DNA from: Flavobacteriaceae bacterium
GTDB lineage: Bacteria; Bacteroidota; Bacteroidia; Flavobacteriales; Weeksellaceae
Direction of reading: 5' to 3'
Length of the DNA stretch: 64,000 nt
Assembly: GCA_004359435.1 (NCBI GenBank)
Contig: PTET01000001.1
Span: 834,121-898,120, forward strand
Shown: one piece after another, positions 44,619 to 53,971 of the stretch
How the letters are laid out: every line of letters starts with the position of its first letter
Numbering within the stretch: the stretch's first letter is position 1
Program-made: the position numbers and the translations under genes
The notes under the pieces: model-generated
What the model was told of the DNA's origin: nothing
The model's input: only the letters and a program-made list of their open reading frames with translations
Databases searched by the model: none

Positions 44619-45452
44619 TTAGTTACAATAGCATTTTTGTCGACCAAAGCTATAGGTAGCACCAAAGGTTAAGTGCACATACCAGTCGTTGTTGTTAGGG
44701 TCTCCAATCTGTGATCGGGTAGCGGTTTGGTTTTGAATTTCGCTCAAAACAGCCGAATCAATTCCTGAGGGGAAGACATTGCTTATATTTTCTGAGGTAG
44801 AATGATCCAATTGGTCTGAAAATGAGTATCTAAAGCCAAGCTCAGCAAAATAAACCATACGATCTCTTTTGTATTTGTAACCCAGACCGATGGGTATAGC
44901 CAGACCAAAATCTAGCCCATCTTCCTGCGAATTTACGGTAGTTAATTGATCGGCCTCAAAGCTTGTAGTGCTACCGTTGTAGGTGTTGACTAAACTATAC
45001 TTAGGGGTTCCATAGCCTGCAATTCCAGCAAAAATGTAAGGGCTTTGGGCAAATTTTTGTTCGGCGTTTATATCAATAAAATTGTACTCAAACAAAAGGG
45101 CTGTTTCAAAAATAACAGCATCCGCGATAAGGTTTCTCCCTTGTATTACTCTATTTCTGTTGTCTGCATCTCTGTCTTGAAACTGGGAGGCAGAAAGATT
45201 TAAACGCACACTATACCTTGGGTTTAAATTTCTTCTATAAAACAGATTTGCTGTTAAAGGCGTATTGGAAAATTTTATTTTAGAAACCCCCTCGTTTAAG
45301 TGGGGAATAGGCCGTAAAACCATGCCACTCCCTATGTCGGCAATCATGTTGTTTCCGCCCACAGATAGACCGATCTCATGCCTTTGGGCGTTTGCCCTAA
45401 AGCAAATTAGGCAAAAAAGGGAAAATATAAATGCAGTCCATTTTGGAGGCAT
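44619..45452 (-). CDS. DUF6089-type outer-membrane beta-barrel protein
   Basis: 277 residues with a signal peptide ending FRANAQ, then RHEIGLSVGGNNMIADIG and about ten amphipathic strands ending FGATYSFGRQKCYCN. The position between nadK and uppS and the opening motif fit the conserved DUF6089 outer-membrane family of Bacteroidota. Role unknown; probably part of envelope maintenance. The terminal CYC is unusual for a barrel end. Confidence 0.75.
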   Translation of the reverse strand: MPPKWTAFIFSLFCLICFRANAQRHEIGLSVGGNNMIADIGSGMVLRPIPHLNEGVSKIKFSNTPLTANLFYRRNLNPRYSVRLNLSASQFQDRDADNRNRVIQGRNLIADAVIFETALLFEYNFIDINAEQKFAQSPYIFAGIAGYGTPKYSLVNTYNGSTTSFEADQLTTVNSQEDGLDFGLAIPIGLGYKYKRDRMVYFAELGFRYSFSDQLDHSTSENISNVFPSGIDSAVLSEIQNQTATRSQIGDPNNNDWYVHLTFGATYSFGRQKCYCN

Positions 45453-45523
45453 AGGCTTTGCTGTTGGTTAAATTATTTTCTGCTTTAATATAAAGCAAGA
45501 AAGCACAAAGATAGAAATTAATT

Positions 45524-46408
45524 TTACGTTCTACTATCTTGACCCCATTGTAGTTTCTCTCTTAGGGTTTTGGCATAGGTGTAATCTAATGTTTGTACCA
45601 TGTTGATTAAAAAAGGTGCTTTCTTTATTACAAATTTACTGCCAGAATTAAAGGAGTGGATTCTAGCATCCAAAGAAATCAAACATTGGGTTTCTCTAGA
45701 TCTAATGGTACATTCCAACACTTCGTTGTCACTAATAATAAAAGGCCTGGCGTTTAGATTGTGAGGAGCGATGGGTGTGAGTACAATATTTGAGGTATTA
45801 GGAGAAACAATCGGGCCGCCACAGCTTAGGGAATATCCGGTAGAACCTGTTGGGGTTGCAATGATGAGTCCATCTGCCCAGTAAGAACTTACAAATCCAC
45901 TTTTTAAATGGGTTTCTATGCTTACCATGCTGGTGGTTTCTTTTCTGCTCAAAGTAATCTCGTTTAGCGCATAAGGGTTGCTAAAAGAAAGATTTTCAGA
46001 AGATACTTCGAGCAAACTTCTGGGACTAAGGTTGTATTGCTGGTTTAAAAGGTCGTCAAGATTTTCAGCCAGCGCGGAGAGTTGTAAGGTGGACAAAAAA
46101 CCTAGTCTTCCTGTATTTACCCCTACAATGGGAATGCCGCTGCTTCCAACCAAGCAAACTGCACTGAGTATGGTTCCATCTCCTCCAAAGGCAAAAAACA
46201 GATCGAATTTTTGGTTTTCTAGTTCCTTTTTTTGTCCAAAAACTTTTTCGGGCTTAAGGCTATCAGATACAGAACTATTATTTAATAATTTAAAAAAAGC
46301 CTCTTCTATCCAATACTCTACCTTAAGACGATTGAGTCTATCAATAAAAGTAGCCAAGTGATGTTGTAAGTCGTTTTCGGTTTGTTTTCCGTAGATAATT
46401 ACTCTCAT
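45524..46408 (-). CDS. nadK: NAD kinase
   Basis: 294 residues. FAFGGDGTILSAVCL (ATP/NAD GGDG motif, about 72-86), VGVNTGRLGFLST, and PTGSTGYSLSCGGPIVSP (about 185-202) are the three signature blocks. It phosphorylates NAD to NADP. Standard Flavobacteriia neighbour of uppS/bamA and the CBS gene, in the same direction. Confidence 0.95.
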   Translation of the reverse strand: MRVIIYGKQTENDLQHHLATFIDRLNRLKVEYWIEEAFFKLLNNSSVSDSLKPEKVFGQKKELENQKFDLFFAFGGDGTILSAVCLVGSSGIPIVGVNTGRLGFLSTLQLSALAENLDDLLNQQYNLSPRSLLEVSSENLSFSNPYALNEITLSRKETTSMVSIETHLKSGFVSSYWADGLIIATPTGSTGYSLSCGGPIVSPNTSNIVLTPIAPHNLNARPFIISDNEVLECTIRSRETQCLISLDARIHSFNSGSKFVIKKAPFLINMVQTLDYTYAKTLREKLQWGQDSRT

Positions 46409-46421
46409 AGGTTAGGGCAAT

Positions 46422-47057
46422 TTATATTTTTAGGTACTGCACCAGAGAAAGATACCTTTCTTTGATGAGCTCACTATTTTTGTCGTTGTAAAATTTTTGG
46501 GTAATCTGATAACCATATCTTTCTAAGCTGTGGGTAATGGCAAGGGGATCCTCGGAAATAAATTTAACCAGCGCCCTAAAATAGTCACCTCTGAGTGTTT
46601 CCAAATAAATTCCTAGAATTTTTCCGCCTTCAGATTCTACAATTTTCGAAATTTCTGCTACGCTATAATTTTCTCTTTGGTGTTCTAGCCAGAGCATTTG
46701 CCCTTTTTCGGTCAAAAAATCTACTTTTTCAAAGTAATCGAGTAAAATGTCCAAGGTAACAATGCCCAAAAAATCTTCATTTTCTCCAACAATGGGAATC
46801 ATGTCTGTTTTGCGTGAAGAAAACAGGTTTAGGGCATCAAAAAGTGAATCTTCTGGCTTTAAGCAATAAGGTGTTGGTTTGAGTTTGCCCAATCCTTTTT
46901 TTATTAAATCTTTCTTAGTTATGTTGCCAACCCATTTCCCGTCTTCTAGAACGGGTAGGTTTTTTAAAGAATACTCTTGTAATTTTTCTTGGCTTTTGCT
47001 TTCTTCCCAAGATATATCTGGTGGGTTAAAAGGAATAATATAGGGTCTTAAAAGCAT
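46422..47057 (-). CDS. Tandem-CBS-domain protein
   Basis: 211 residues. Two CBS domains lie at about 30-75 (LPVLEDGKWVGNITKKDLI) and 85-130 (MIPIVGENEDFLGIVTLDILL), typical adenosyl-ligand sensors, followed by an ACT-like C-terminal part (about 140-200; GGKILGIYLETL). Cytoplasmic; role probably regulatory. Follows the divergent mevalonate-kinase promoter at its start and lies 13 bp upstream of nadK. Confidence 0.82.
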   Translation of the reverse strand: MLLRPYIIPFNPPDISWEESKSQEKLQEYSLKNLPVLEDGKWVGNITKKDLIKKGLGKLKPTPYCLKPEDSLFDALNLFSSRKTDMIPIVGENEDFLGIVTLDILLDYFEKVDFLTEKGQMLWLEHQRENYSVAEISKIVESEGGKILGIYLETLRGDYFRALVKFISEDPLAITHSLERYGYQITQKFYNDKNSELIKERYLSLVQYLKI

Positions 47058-47107
47058 AAGGCAAGTTTATTTGACCCACAAAAAATGGTCATGTTGTGTA
47101 AATTTAG

Positions 47108-47115
47108 TAAATTTG
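47108..47115 (+). promoter_or_regulatory. -7 promoter element for the mevalonate kinase gene
   Basis: TAAATTTG is an exact match to the Bacteroidota -7 consensus TAnnTTTG. It lies 21 bp before the ATG at 47137, so translation from an earlier in-frame codon at 47071 (upstream of the promoter) is not supported. No clear -33 TTG at normal spacing. Confidence 0.5.
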
Positions 47116-47136
47116 TTTACATTCTATTTCAAGAAA

Positions 47137-48066
47137 ATGAAGAATCCCCTTTTTTATGCTAAGATTTTGCTTTTTGGTGAATATGGTATCATCCAAAATA
47201 GCAAAGGACTTACCATTCCATACAATTTTTATAAGGGGACTTTAAAGTTTGGCGATGCAAATCAAAAGCAAAAAGATTCTTCTAAGGTACTGAAAGACTT
47301 TTGTAAATATCTCAAAGAAAATAGTCAGATCCTTGAAGATCTAAATCTAGATTTGGAAGCTTTCCAGAAAGATTTACAAAACAACCTATATTTTGATTCG
47401 GACATTCCGCAAGGCTATGGGGTAGGTAGTTCTGGTGCGCTTGTGGCAGCTATTTATCATCGGTATGCCCAAAATAAATTCGATCCTTCTTCTATCAAAA
47501 AAGACCAAATTGCACTACTTAAAAATTCTTTTGGGCTGATGGAATGCTTTTTTCATGGGAAATCTTCTGGGGTTGATCCTCTGATTTGTTATCTCAATAT
47601 TCCGCTTTTAATTCATTCCCAAAACGAAATTGACAAAGTAGGACTTCCTGGGGAAAGCCAAAGCGGGAAAGGAGCCGTCTTTTTGCTAAACTCTGGCGAG
47701 ATTGGACATACTGCACCTTTAATTGATTATTTCTTCGACAAAATGAAAAATGAAGGTTTTAGAAAGACCCTCAAAGAAGAATTCATCAAGTACAACGATG
47801 CCTGTATTGAGTCTTTTCTAAAAGGAGATTTTTCTCCGCTTTTTGGAGATTTAAAAAAACTTTCTACCTGGGTGATGGTGCATTTTAAGCCTATGATTCC
47901 AAAACCCATGTTGCAGGTTTGGCAGCAAGGACTCAGTACCAATGATTACTACCTAAAACTTTGCGGCTCTGGTGGTGGCGGATACATTTTGGGCTTTACA
48001 AGGGATTACCAAAAAGCTGAAAAATTGCTTAAGGCATATCATCCTCAAAAAATTTATTCTTTCTAG
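47137..48066 (+). CDS. Mevalonate kinase (GHMP family)
   Basis: 309 residues from ATG 47137; an upstream in-frame start (47071) would add an unconserved 22-residue tail. GHMP signatures: FYAKILLFGEYGIIQNSKG (motif 1, about 7-25), QGYGVGSSGALVAAIYH (ATP loop, about 111-127), GKSSGVDPL and the C-terminal LCGSGGGGYILGF. It phosphorylates mevalonate for isoprenoid synthesis. The next gene is a UbiA prenyltransferase, consistent with an isoprenoid/quinone operon. Confidence 0.9.
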   Translation: MKNPLFYAKILLFGEYGIIQNSKGLTIPYNFYKGTLKFGDANQKQKDSSKVLKDFCKYLKENSQILEDLNLDLEAFQKDLQNNLYFDSDIPQGYGVGSSGALVAAIYHRYAQNKFDPSSIKKDQIALLKNSFGLMECFFHGKSSGVDPLICYLNIPLLIHSQNEIDKVGLPGESQSGKGAVFLLNSGEIGHTAPLIDYFFDKMKNEGFRKTLKEEFIKYNDACIESFLKGDFSPLFGDLKKLSTWVMVHFKPMIPKPMLQVWQQGLSTNDYYLKLCGSGGGGYILGFTRDYQKAEKLLKAYHPQKIYSF

Positions 48067-48072
48067 CTTTCT

Positions 48073-48942
48073 ATGAAGCTTGTAAAACAATTTGTAGCAC
48101 TTCTTACTGTATTTAGATCCTACAATCTGTTTTTATTGGCCTTGGCATTATATCTTTCTGCCTTTTTGATTTTACCCAAACATCCCAATTTTCAGATGTT
48201 GTTTAAACCTGGGGTGCACACGATGATTTTTTGTAGTTTACTTTGTGTTGCAGCTGGATATTTGCTGAATTTCTTTTATGATTTTGAAAGAGACAGATTA
48301 GTAAAACCCATCGCTACACAACTTTCGGGCTGGGTTGAAAAGAAAACTTTACTCAGGCTCTATCTTGGCCTTTCTATTTTAGCTTTGGTGATGGCTATAA
48401 CGGTTTCCTTTGAAGTTTTTTTGTTCTTCCTAGTTTACCAATTTTTACTTTGGTTGTACTGCCATAAACTCAATAAAATTATGGGCATCAATAACCTAGC
48501 CTATGCACTTCTGAGTATTTTTCCTTTTTTGGGTTTGGCCTATAGACAAGGAAATATAAACGAGTTGATTCTGCTCAATGGACTTCTGTTGTTTTTTGCT
48601 TTTTACCAGATGGATTTACTCAAAGATTTCATCAGCGCCAAGGTGGATGGTTTGTATCGATACAAAACCCTACTGAGCGGATATCCTGTTGTTTGGGTAA
48701 AGGTATTTTCTGCCTGTATGGTGGTTTTGCAAGTTTTAATTTGTTACCGATTGTACCAAATAGATCCTAAATTTTCTAGGTACTATTATCTCTCTATCTG
48801 TTTATGGGTGATTCCTTACCTGATCTATTTTTTTACCAAACAAAACACTAAAAATTATTCGACTTTATTGTGGGTTTGGAAGCTATGTATGTTTGTTGGA
48901 CTTGTAATCCTTATTTTATCTCACATAAATGAACTAATTTAG
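48073..48942 (+). CDS. UbiA-family prenyltransferase, atypical first motif
   Basis: 289 residues, about eight hydrophobic helices. The first Asp-rich motif reads NFFYDFERDRLVKP where the family usually has NDxxDxxxD, so the Asp at position 2 is Phe. The second is DLLKDFISAKVDGLYRYKTL. UbiA enzymes attach prenyl chains to an acceptor such as a quinone ring or glycerol phosphate. It lies 7 bp after mevalonate kinase and before a pseudouridine synthase, as in other Flavobacteriia. The changed motif means activity is uncertain. Confidence 0.8.
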   Translation: MKLVKQFVALLTVFRSYNLFLLALALYLSAFLILPKHPNFQMLFKPGVHTMIFCSLLCVAAGYLLNFFYDFERDRLVKPIATQLSGWVEKKTLLRLYLGLSILALVMAITVSFEVFLFFLVYQFLLWLYCHKLNKIMGINNLAYALLSIFPFLGLAYRQGNINELILLNGLLLFFAFYQMDLLKDFISAKVDGLYRYKTLLSGYPVVWVKVFSACMVVLQVLICYRLYQIDPKFSRYYYLSICLWVIPYLIYFFTKQNTKNYSTLLWVWKLCMFVGLVILILSHINELI

Positions 48943-49007
48943 CCAAAAAACGTGGTCTTTGTTTCTTTTGTGTAATTAGAAGAAAATACTACAATTTTTA
49001 CAATCCC

Positions 49008-49868
49008 ATGAGAAAGAAAAATACATCATCGCCCCAAAAATCATCAGCTGCAAATTCAGGCAAACCTTCATTTGGAAAACCCACCCAATCTAAGCCTAAA
49101 AAGTTTGGAGGATATCAAAAAAAGAAGGTTTCTTCATCCGTATCTGAGGCCAACAAAGACAGCATTCGTTTAAATAAATATTTGGCCGATGGAGGCATTT
49201 GTTCTAGAAGAGAAGCCGATGAGTTAATTAAACTAGGACTTGTAGAAGTCAATGGTAAGATCATTAAAGAAATGGGTTACCAAGTTCAGAAAGAGGATGT
49301 GGTAAAATACGATGGCAATCAGATTTTTGCTGAAAAACCCGTGTATGTTGTTTTAAACAAACCCAAAGGGTTTATAACCACCACCAAAGACGAAAAAGCC
49401 AGGAAAACCGTGATGGATTTGGTGCAAAACGCATCTCCCTATCGAATTTATCCCGTTGGTAGATTAGACAGACAAACCACAGGCGTTTTGCTGTTTACCA
49501 ATGATGGTCATATGGCCAAAAAACTCACCCATCCAAGCCATGGAGTAAAGAAAATATACCACGTTACCCTTGACAAAAGGATTTCTGGCGAAACTCTAAT
49601 GGATATCTTAAACAACGGTGTACATCTAGAAGAAGGTCTGGCCAAGGTAGATCAACTTTCATTTATAGAAGGAGAGAGCAATAGGTCTGTTGGTATAGAA
49701 ATTCACATTGGTTGGAACAGGGTAGTTCGAAGAATATTTAAGGCCAAAGGATTTGAAGTCGAAAAGCTAGATAGGGTGTATTTTGGTGGGCTGACCAAAA
49801 AGAATCTCAAAAGAGGCCAGTGGAAGATTTTAACCGAACAAGAGATTAACTTCTTAAAAATGGTCTAA
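49008..49868 (+). CDS. rRNA pseudouridine synthase, RsuA/RluB family
   Basis: 286 residues. N-terminal low-complexity basic tail (about 1-45), then the S4 RNA-binding domain (RLNKYLADGGICSRREADEL) and catalytic domain with GRLDRQTTGVLLFTND holding the catalytic aspartate, later NRSVGIEIHIGWNRVVRRIF. It isomerises uridine in ribosomal RNA; small or large subunit target is not clear. Ends with a strong terminator. Confidence 0.93.
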   Translation: MRKKNTSSPQKSSAANSGKPSFGKPTQSKPKKFGGYQKKKVSSSVSEANKDSIRLNKYLADGGICSRREADELIKLGLVEVNGKIIKEMGYQVQKEDVVKYDGNQIFAEKPVYVVLNKPKGFITTTKDEKARKTVMDLVQNASPYRIYPVGRLDRQTTGVLLFTNDGHMAKKLTHPSHGVKKIYHVTLDKRISGETLMDILNNGVHLEEGLAKVDQLSFIEGESNRSVGIEIHIGWNRVVRRIFKAKGFEVEKLDRVYFGGLTKKNLKRGQWKILTEQEINFLKMV

Positions 49869-49889
49869 TACTAACCCATCCAAAACAAA

Positions 49890-49915
49890 AAAAGGCTGCA
49901 GAATTGCAGCCTTTT
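49890..49915. terminator. Bidirectional intrinsic terminator
   Basis: Stem AAAAGGCTGCA (49890-49900), loop GAAT, complementary arm 49905-49915, with A- and T-runs on the outside. It sits between convergent genes ending at 49868 and 49938. Confidence 0.88.
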
Positions 49916-49937
49916 TTAATGGATAAAAACCCAAGAT

Positions 49938-51752
49938 TTAGTTTCTTAAGTCTTCAATTTTGGCTTCATTCTTAAGGGACTCTACCAAATCTCCAACTAT
50001 ATTTTGTCTCACTCTTTGGGAGAGTTGTTCCTGAATTTGTTTTGTATCTAAAGTAGCTATTTTATCGGTGTTTTTACCTACAGATTTCAACACATATAAA
50101 GCAGATTGCCCTTGAATGGCGGTAGAGGTTTTTCCGTCTTTAAGGCTAACAAGTACCCCAGAGAGTATGTTTTCTTGTGCGGTTTCAATAAGAGGTGCAC
50201 TTGGAGAAATTTGGGTGGTTTTAGCCGGTATTTTGGTTTGGGCAGAAATTTCTTCCAAAGTTTTTCCATTGTATTTTTCCCCAAAGCTTTGGGCTAGTTT
50301 TTTGTTGAGTATCAGTGGAGTTACTTCGGCTTTAACAGATTCTACCGATGGGAAGCCTGCCTCCGATTTTTCGCCCATTCTAGCTATGATATACTCTTGA
50401 CTGTCCGAAGATGAGATAAGGCTCATTTGGTCTTTTTCTGTTTTCGGGTCGAAAATCCAGTTTACCAGTTCGGTTCTTGTTTTAATTACACCAGGAAGTG
50501 CAGCCGATTTCTTTTCAATCTCTTTTTCTGAATAGAATCTGTAGCCTTTTTTCTTGGCGTTGTTGATGAAGTCATTGGCGGATATCCCTTGGCTGGCAGC
50601 CATAAATTCGTTGGCCGATTTAAGGGCTTGGTTTTGGGTTTGCTCTGAGGCAACCTTTTTCTTAACAAGGCTAGCGGCTACAACTCCAGCTTCTGATTTT
50701 TCTATGATTTTAACCAAAGAAAAACGGTCTTCATCTTCGATAATTCCACTGGTTGCACCTTTTGAGGAAGCATTTAAAAACGCCTGAACATTCTTTGGGA
50801 AATTGGCAATAGGCGTTGGATTTCCATCATAAGGAACATCAGAATAGGCATTAACATAAGAGGCGAAATCTTGGGTGGCAGAAAAAGGCTCTAAGGTTTC
50901 CTCTAACTTGGTAACAGGATTAATTTCTTTGCTTGGGCTTAAAAATTTGGTCAATTCCGATTTTGCCTTGGCGATATCTAAGGGGCTTGGGCTGGCGTCA
51001 AATACCACATAGTTAACATTTCCTCTGGCTCCTTTTTTGTAGGTTTTGGGTCTTTTTTTGATGAATTCATCAATTTCTTGATCGCTCACTTTCACCGATG
51101 GGAAAAGTTTTTGCAAAGAAGAGTATGGGATTTTTATATACTGAATCTCGTTGGTTGTACCCATGGCTTTTTTTACATAATCAGCCTCGCTTTGGGTGAT
51201 TAGAATTCCTTGAGCAACCATTCCAAAGTAGTCGTTGATTACTAAACTTTCTTTGATTTCTTTTTCTATACCTTTCCAAGCTTCTAATAGTTTAACTGCA
51301 TTAGGGTCTGTCCCTTTGTCTGCGTCATTGATAATTTTAGAAACAAAATTTTTGGCTTTTTGAGGATTGGGCATTCCGTTTTCATCGGTCACCTCTGGAT
51401 TTCCTTGAAAAGCTTTGTGGTAGGCAACGGCTTGCCAAAACATTTCATCCGAATAACCAGAGAAGTTTTTTTCTGCTCTTTGGGTAAGAAGTTTTTTTCC
51501 AACCAGCTGATCCCAAGCTTGGCTTTGAGCGATAGAAGGATCTACCCCGCTATAAGCTGCAATAGATGCCGCTTGTTGATCTAATTGGACGGCAGAAATT
51601 TCTTCTCCATTAATTTCTCCTACCACATTTGGATCGGGCGCAAACCAACTTTTAATTTGTGAAGGATCACCAATTAAAAACGCCAAACTTGCCACCACAA
51701 TGGAGGCTACCAAAAGCCAAGTTTTTTCTCTGATTTTACTCAATAAAGCCAT
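49938..51752 (-). CDS. SurA/PpiD-like envelope chaperone lacking the PPIase domain
   Basis: 604 residues. One membrane helix (about 13-29), then SurA-N type chaperone parts (GEINGEEISAVQLDQQ, about 42-57). Flavobacterial homologues are near 700 residues and contain a rotamase domain of about 100 residues starting with a motif like VKARHILI. Here that part is absent: SLVKIIEKSEAGVVAASLVKK joins the pre-domain end directly to the post-domain helices (around residues 340-355, nt about 50680-50730), with the frame preserved. The remaining protein could be a chaperone without isomerase activity. Confidence 0.82.
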   Translation of the reverse strand: MALLSKIREKTWLLVASIVVASLAFLIGDPSQIKSWFAPDPNVVGEINGEEISAVQLDQQAASIAAYSGVDPSIAQSQAWDQLVGKKLLTQRAEKNFSGYSDEMFWQAVAYHKAFQGNPEVTDENGMPNPQKAKNFVSKIINDADKGTDPNAVKLLEAWKGIEKEIKESLVINDYFGMVAQGILITQSEADYVKKAMGTTNEIQYIKIPYSSLQKLFPSVKVSDQEIDEFIKKRPKTYKKGARGNVNYVVFDASPSPLDIAKAKSELTKFLSPSKEINPVTKLEETLEPFSATQDFASYVNAYSDVPYDGNPTPIANFPKNVQAFLNASSKGATSGIIEDEDRFSLVKIIEKSEAGVVAASLVKKKVASEQTQNQALKSANEFMAASQGISANDFINNAKKKGYRFYSEKEIEKKSAALPGVIKTRTELVNWIFDPKTEKDQMSLISSSDSQEYIIARMGEKSEAGFPSVESVKAEVTPLILNKKLAQSFGEKYNGKTLEEISAQTKIPAKTTQISPSAPLIETAQENILSGVLVSLKDGKTSTAIQGQSALYVLKSVGKNTDKIATLDTKQIQEQLSQRVRQNIVGDLVESLKNEAKIEDLRN

Positions 51753-51834
51753 AATCTCTCTTTGTCTTTTTTACTTAATTTTAGCCAACGAAAATACAAT
51801 ATAACCCAGACATAATGAAATTATTGCTAGGAAA

Positions 51835-52401
51835 TTAGTTTTTGTCTTCTATTTTGAGTTCTCCTTTGTTCTGATAAAGGGTATAACGGGTAAATTCTTG
51901 GTTAGAACGTATGCCGTTTTTAGAATCTAAAAAGGTTCCATCTAGTCGCCGAATAGACACGGGATCTGTGGTATAAATTTGGTTGGTTTGTTTTTGCCAA
52001 ACCAGTGACTTGGTTCTAAGGGTGTCTCCTGTGGCATTGATCATAAGTACACCTTTTCTGCCTTGATAATATCCCGAAAATTCATTCACCTTTGCCCATT
52101 TTGCTCTTAGATAGCTAGGTTTTTTGTTTTTGATGTCATAATAGGACATTTCTAGCCCTTTGGGGAAAATCATGTAGGTGGTAGATCCTTCTAAAAATTC
52201 GTAAACAATGGGAGCCTTTAAGGTCATTTTTACTTTGGAAGAATCTTTCAGGGTAAAATCTGCTTTTTTGATAATTCTAGTTGGAAATCTTCTTTTAGGA
52301 CTTAAAGTTTCGTCTTTTTCTATTTCACTGCAGCTCATAAACAAGAGACCGCCAAGAATCCAAAAAAAATGAAACCATTTTATCCCAGCAAAAGATTTCA
52401 T
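51835..52401 (-). CDS. lptC: LPS export protein LptC
   Basis: 188 residues with lipobox LLFMSC (Cys24). The beta-jellyroll LptC domain follows: EFSGYYQGRKGVLMINATGD, SLVWQKQTNQIYTTDPVSI. LptC carries LPS from the inner-membrane ABC transporter to LptA. It starts 2 bp after the end of the upstream outer-membrane protein gene, so both are in one operon. A lipoprotein form of LptC is usual in Bacteroidota. Confidence 0.85.
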   Translation of the reverse strand: MKSFAGIKWFHFFWILGGLLFMSCSEIEKDETLSPKRRFPTRIIKKADFTLKDSSKVKMTLKAPIVYEFLEGSTTYMIFPKGLEMSYYDIKNKKPSYLRAKWAKVNEFSGYYQGRKGVLMINATGDTLRTKSLVWQKQTNQIYTTDPVSIRRLDGTFLDSKNGIRSNQEFTRYTLYQNKGELKIEDKN

Positions 52402-52403
52402 CT

Positions 52404-53831
52404 TTAGTTGATTTCTCTTTTTCTAAACCAGTCTTCGTTGAAAACTACCCCAAGATTCATGTTGAAGTAAGTCTCATCAATGGGCCCTCCAATCCTTTGG
52501 CCTACGTTCAAACCAAGGGACAATTCAGAAAGATCATTTCTTCTTCCAATGGGAATTCCCGCTCCAAGGGTAAGGCCTAAATCTTGCAAGTTTTTCCCAT
52601 CAATTTTATAGGGCGTTTGCTCGAAGTATAATCCTCCGCGGTAAGTTATGGTGTTGAAAAATGCATTGTAGGCTTTAAAATCTGGAATCCACCAACCACC
52701 AGTTGAAATTCTAAATCGGTCGTTTTGGTAGTTGTAAAGGCTGGTTGAAAGCTGTGTTTTAGAGGTTTGTTCAAACTCGGTTTCGAATCCAAAACCATAG
52801 TTCATTTTTTTGTTCAAAGAGGCTCCGAAGGTAATTCTTTGGGGTAAAACGGTTTTGTAGGTATTATGGCCTTGGTCTATGGTTTTGCTAGAAACTACGT
52901 TGGTGCTGTTTTTATATGTAGCATTTATTGTATCTCCCTTGATAGTGTTTCTTGTAAACGCGAAATTTCTTATTCTTTCGTTGTAAACAAAGCTGTTTTC
53001 TCTCACAGTAAGTTTTGTTTCTGGCCTATAAGTGGCACCAATTACCAGTTGTTGGTTGTCTTTTAGGTCTTTGTTGTAAAGGGTACCAAGGGTGGGTGCA
53101 AATCCTGAAACTTTTTTCTCCAGTATTTTTTGCTGTTTTTCTAATTTAGTACTTATATCTCCCTGTATAAATTGAAGTGAATCACCCTTAATATCAAATT
53201 TGGTTTTTACAGTTTCAAATTCAATGGCATCTGTAGTTCCTAGATCATCATTGGTTAAACCAGGAGCATTGTTGGTGTTGATGACGTTGTATTTTCCAGT
53301 ATAGCCCTCCAAAGAAAGACCAAAAGAGAAATTATCGGTGGCTTTGTAGTTTACAAAAGTTTGGAATTGGTTTAGTCCTCCTCGAAGAGAATCAAACTGG
53401 GTAGCAGTAGAATATTCTACATTGTTGGCGCTAAAATAATTTCTGTACGAAAATCCCGCTGAAAATTTTCTTCCCATTGGGAACGCCAAAGATGCATTTT
53501 TAATGCCCGATTCGCTTCTTTTGCTGTCTTGTAAATCTCCTGTTTGGGTAAGAGAGGTTCCGTCCAAAAGACTATAATTGGTTCTAAAATCTAACTCGAA
53601 GGTGGTGGCCAAGAGGTCTATGTTGGCCGCTGGGTTTACAAAGTTGGCATAGTTCCCTTTGGGGGAAATCCCAGAGGAGTTTAAGCCTCCACCATAATAA
53701 AGTGAACTATTGTTCTGGTTTTGGTTTGCACCCAGTCCATAGATGCTATAGGGAGAAGTGCTTTGTGTTTGTCCAAAAGCAGAAATACTTAAAAACAGTA
53801 CAAAAACACGAATTGCTTTACTAAAAGTCAT
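52404..53831 (-). CDS. FadL/OmpP1-like outer-membrane protein
   Basis: 475 residues, signal peptide ending AFGQ. The opening STSPYSIYGLGANQNQNNSS and many amphipathic beta strands identify a barrel related to the long-chain fatty acid/hydrophobe channels and PorV-like proteins of Bacteroidota; the end NEDWFRKREIN is hydrophilic rather than a classical Phe end. Probably passes hydrophobic compounds or serves in envelope biogenesis, given its operon with lptC. Confidence 0.75.
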   Translation of the reverse strand: MTFSKAIRVFVLFLSISAFGQTQSTSPYSIYGLGANQNQNNSSLYYGGGLNSSGISPKGNYANFVNPAANIDLLATTFELDFRTNYSLLDGTSLTQTGDLQDSKRSESGIKNASLAFPMGRKFSAGFSYRNYFSANNVEYSTATQFDSLRGGLNQFQTFVNYKATDNFSFGLSLEGYTGKYNVINTNNAPGLTNDDLGTTDAIEFETVKTKFDIKGDSLQFIQGDISTKLEKQQKILEKKVSGFAPTLGTLYNKDLKDNQQLVIGATYRPETKLTVRENSFVYNERIRNFAFTRNTIKGDTINATYKNSTNVVSSKTIDQGHNTYKTVLPQRITFGASLNKKMNYGFGFETEFEQTSKTQLSTSLYNYQNDRFRISTGGWWIPDFKAYNAFFNTITYRGGLYFEQTPYKIDGKNLQDLGLTLGAGIPIGRRNDLSELSLGLNVGQRIGGPIDETYFNMNLGVVFNEDWFRKREIN

Positions 53832-53946
53832 ACCAATTTCTTTGATTAAAAAAACAAAGATGGTAAATCCTACCTTTGAAAAAAAATTAATCTGTATAAA
53901 CTGGCACTTTTGTTTAAAATTGTTTTTAAAACCAAAAAATTGTTTT

Positions 53947-53954
53947 TATATTTG
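53947..53954 (+). promoter_or_regulatory. -7 element of the tRNA-Phe promoter
   Basis: TATATTTG matches TAnnTTTG. It is 18 bp before the first base of the tRNA. A TTG at 53920-53922 could be the -33 element with slightly long spacing. Confidence 0.5.
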
Positions 53955-53971
53955 CAATCCAATTTGGAGCT

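Noticed and set aside
47071-47136. N-terminal extension of mevalonate kinase
   Set aside because: It precedes a perfect -7 element at 47108-47115 and is not like the GHMP start; the ATG at 47137 fits.
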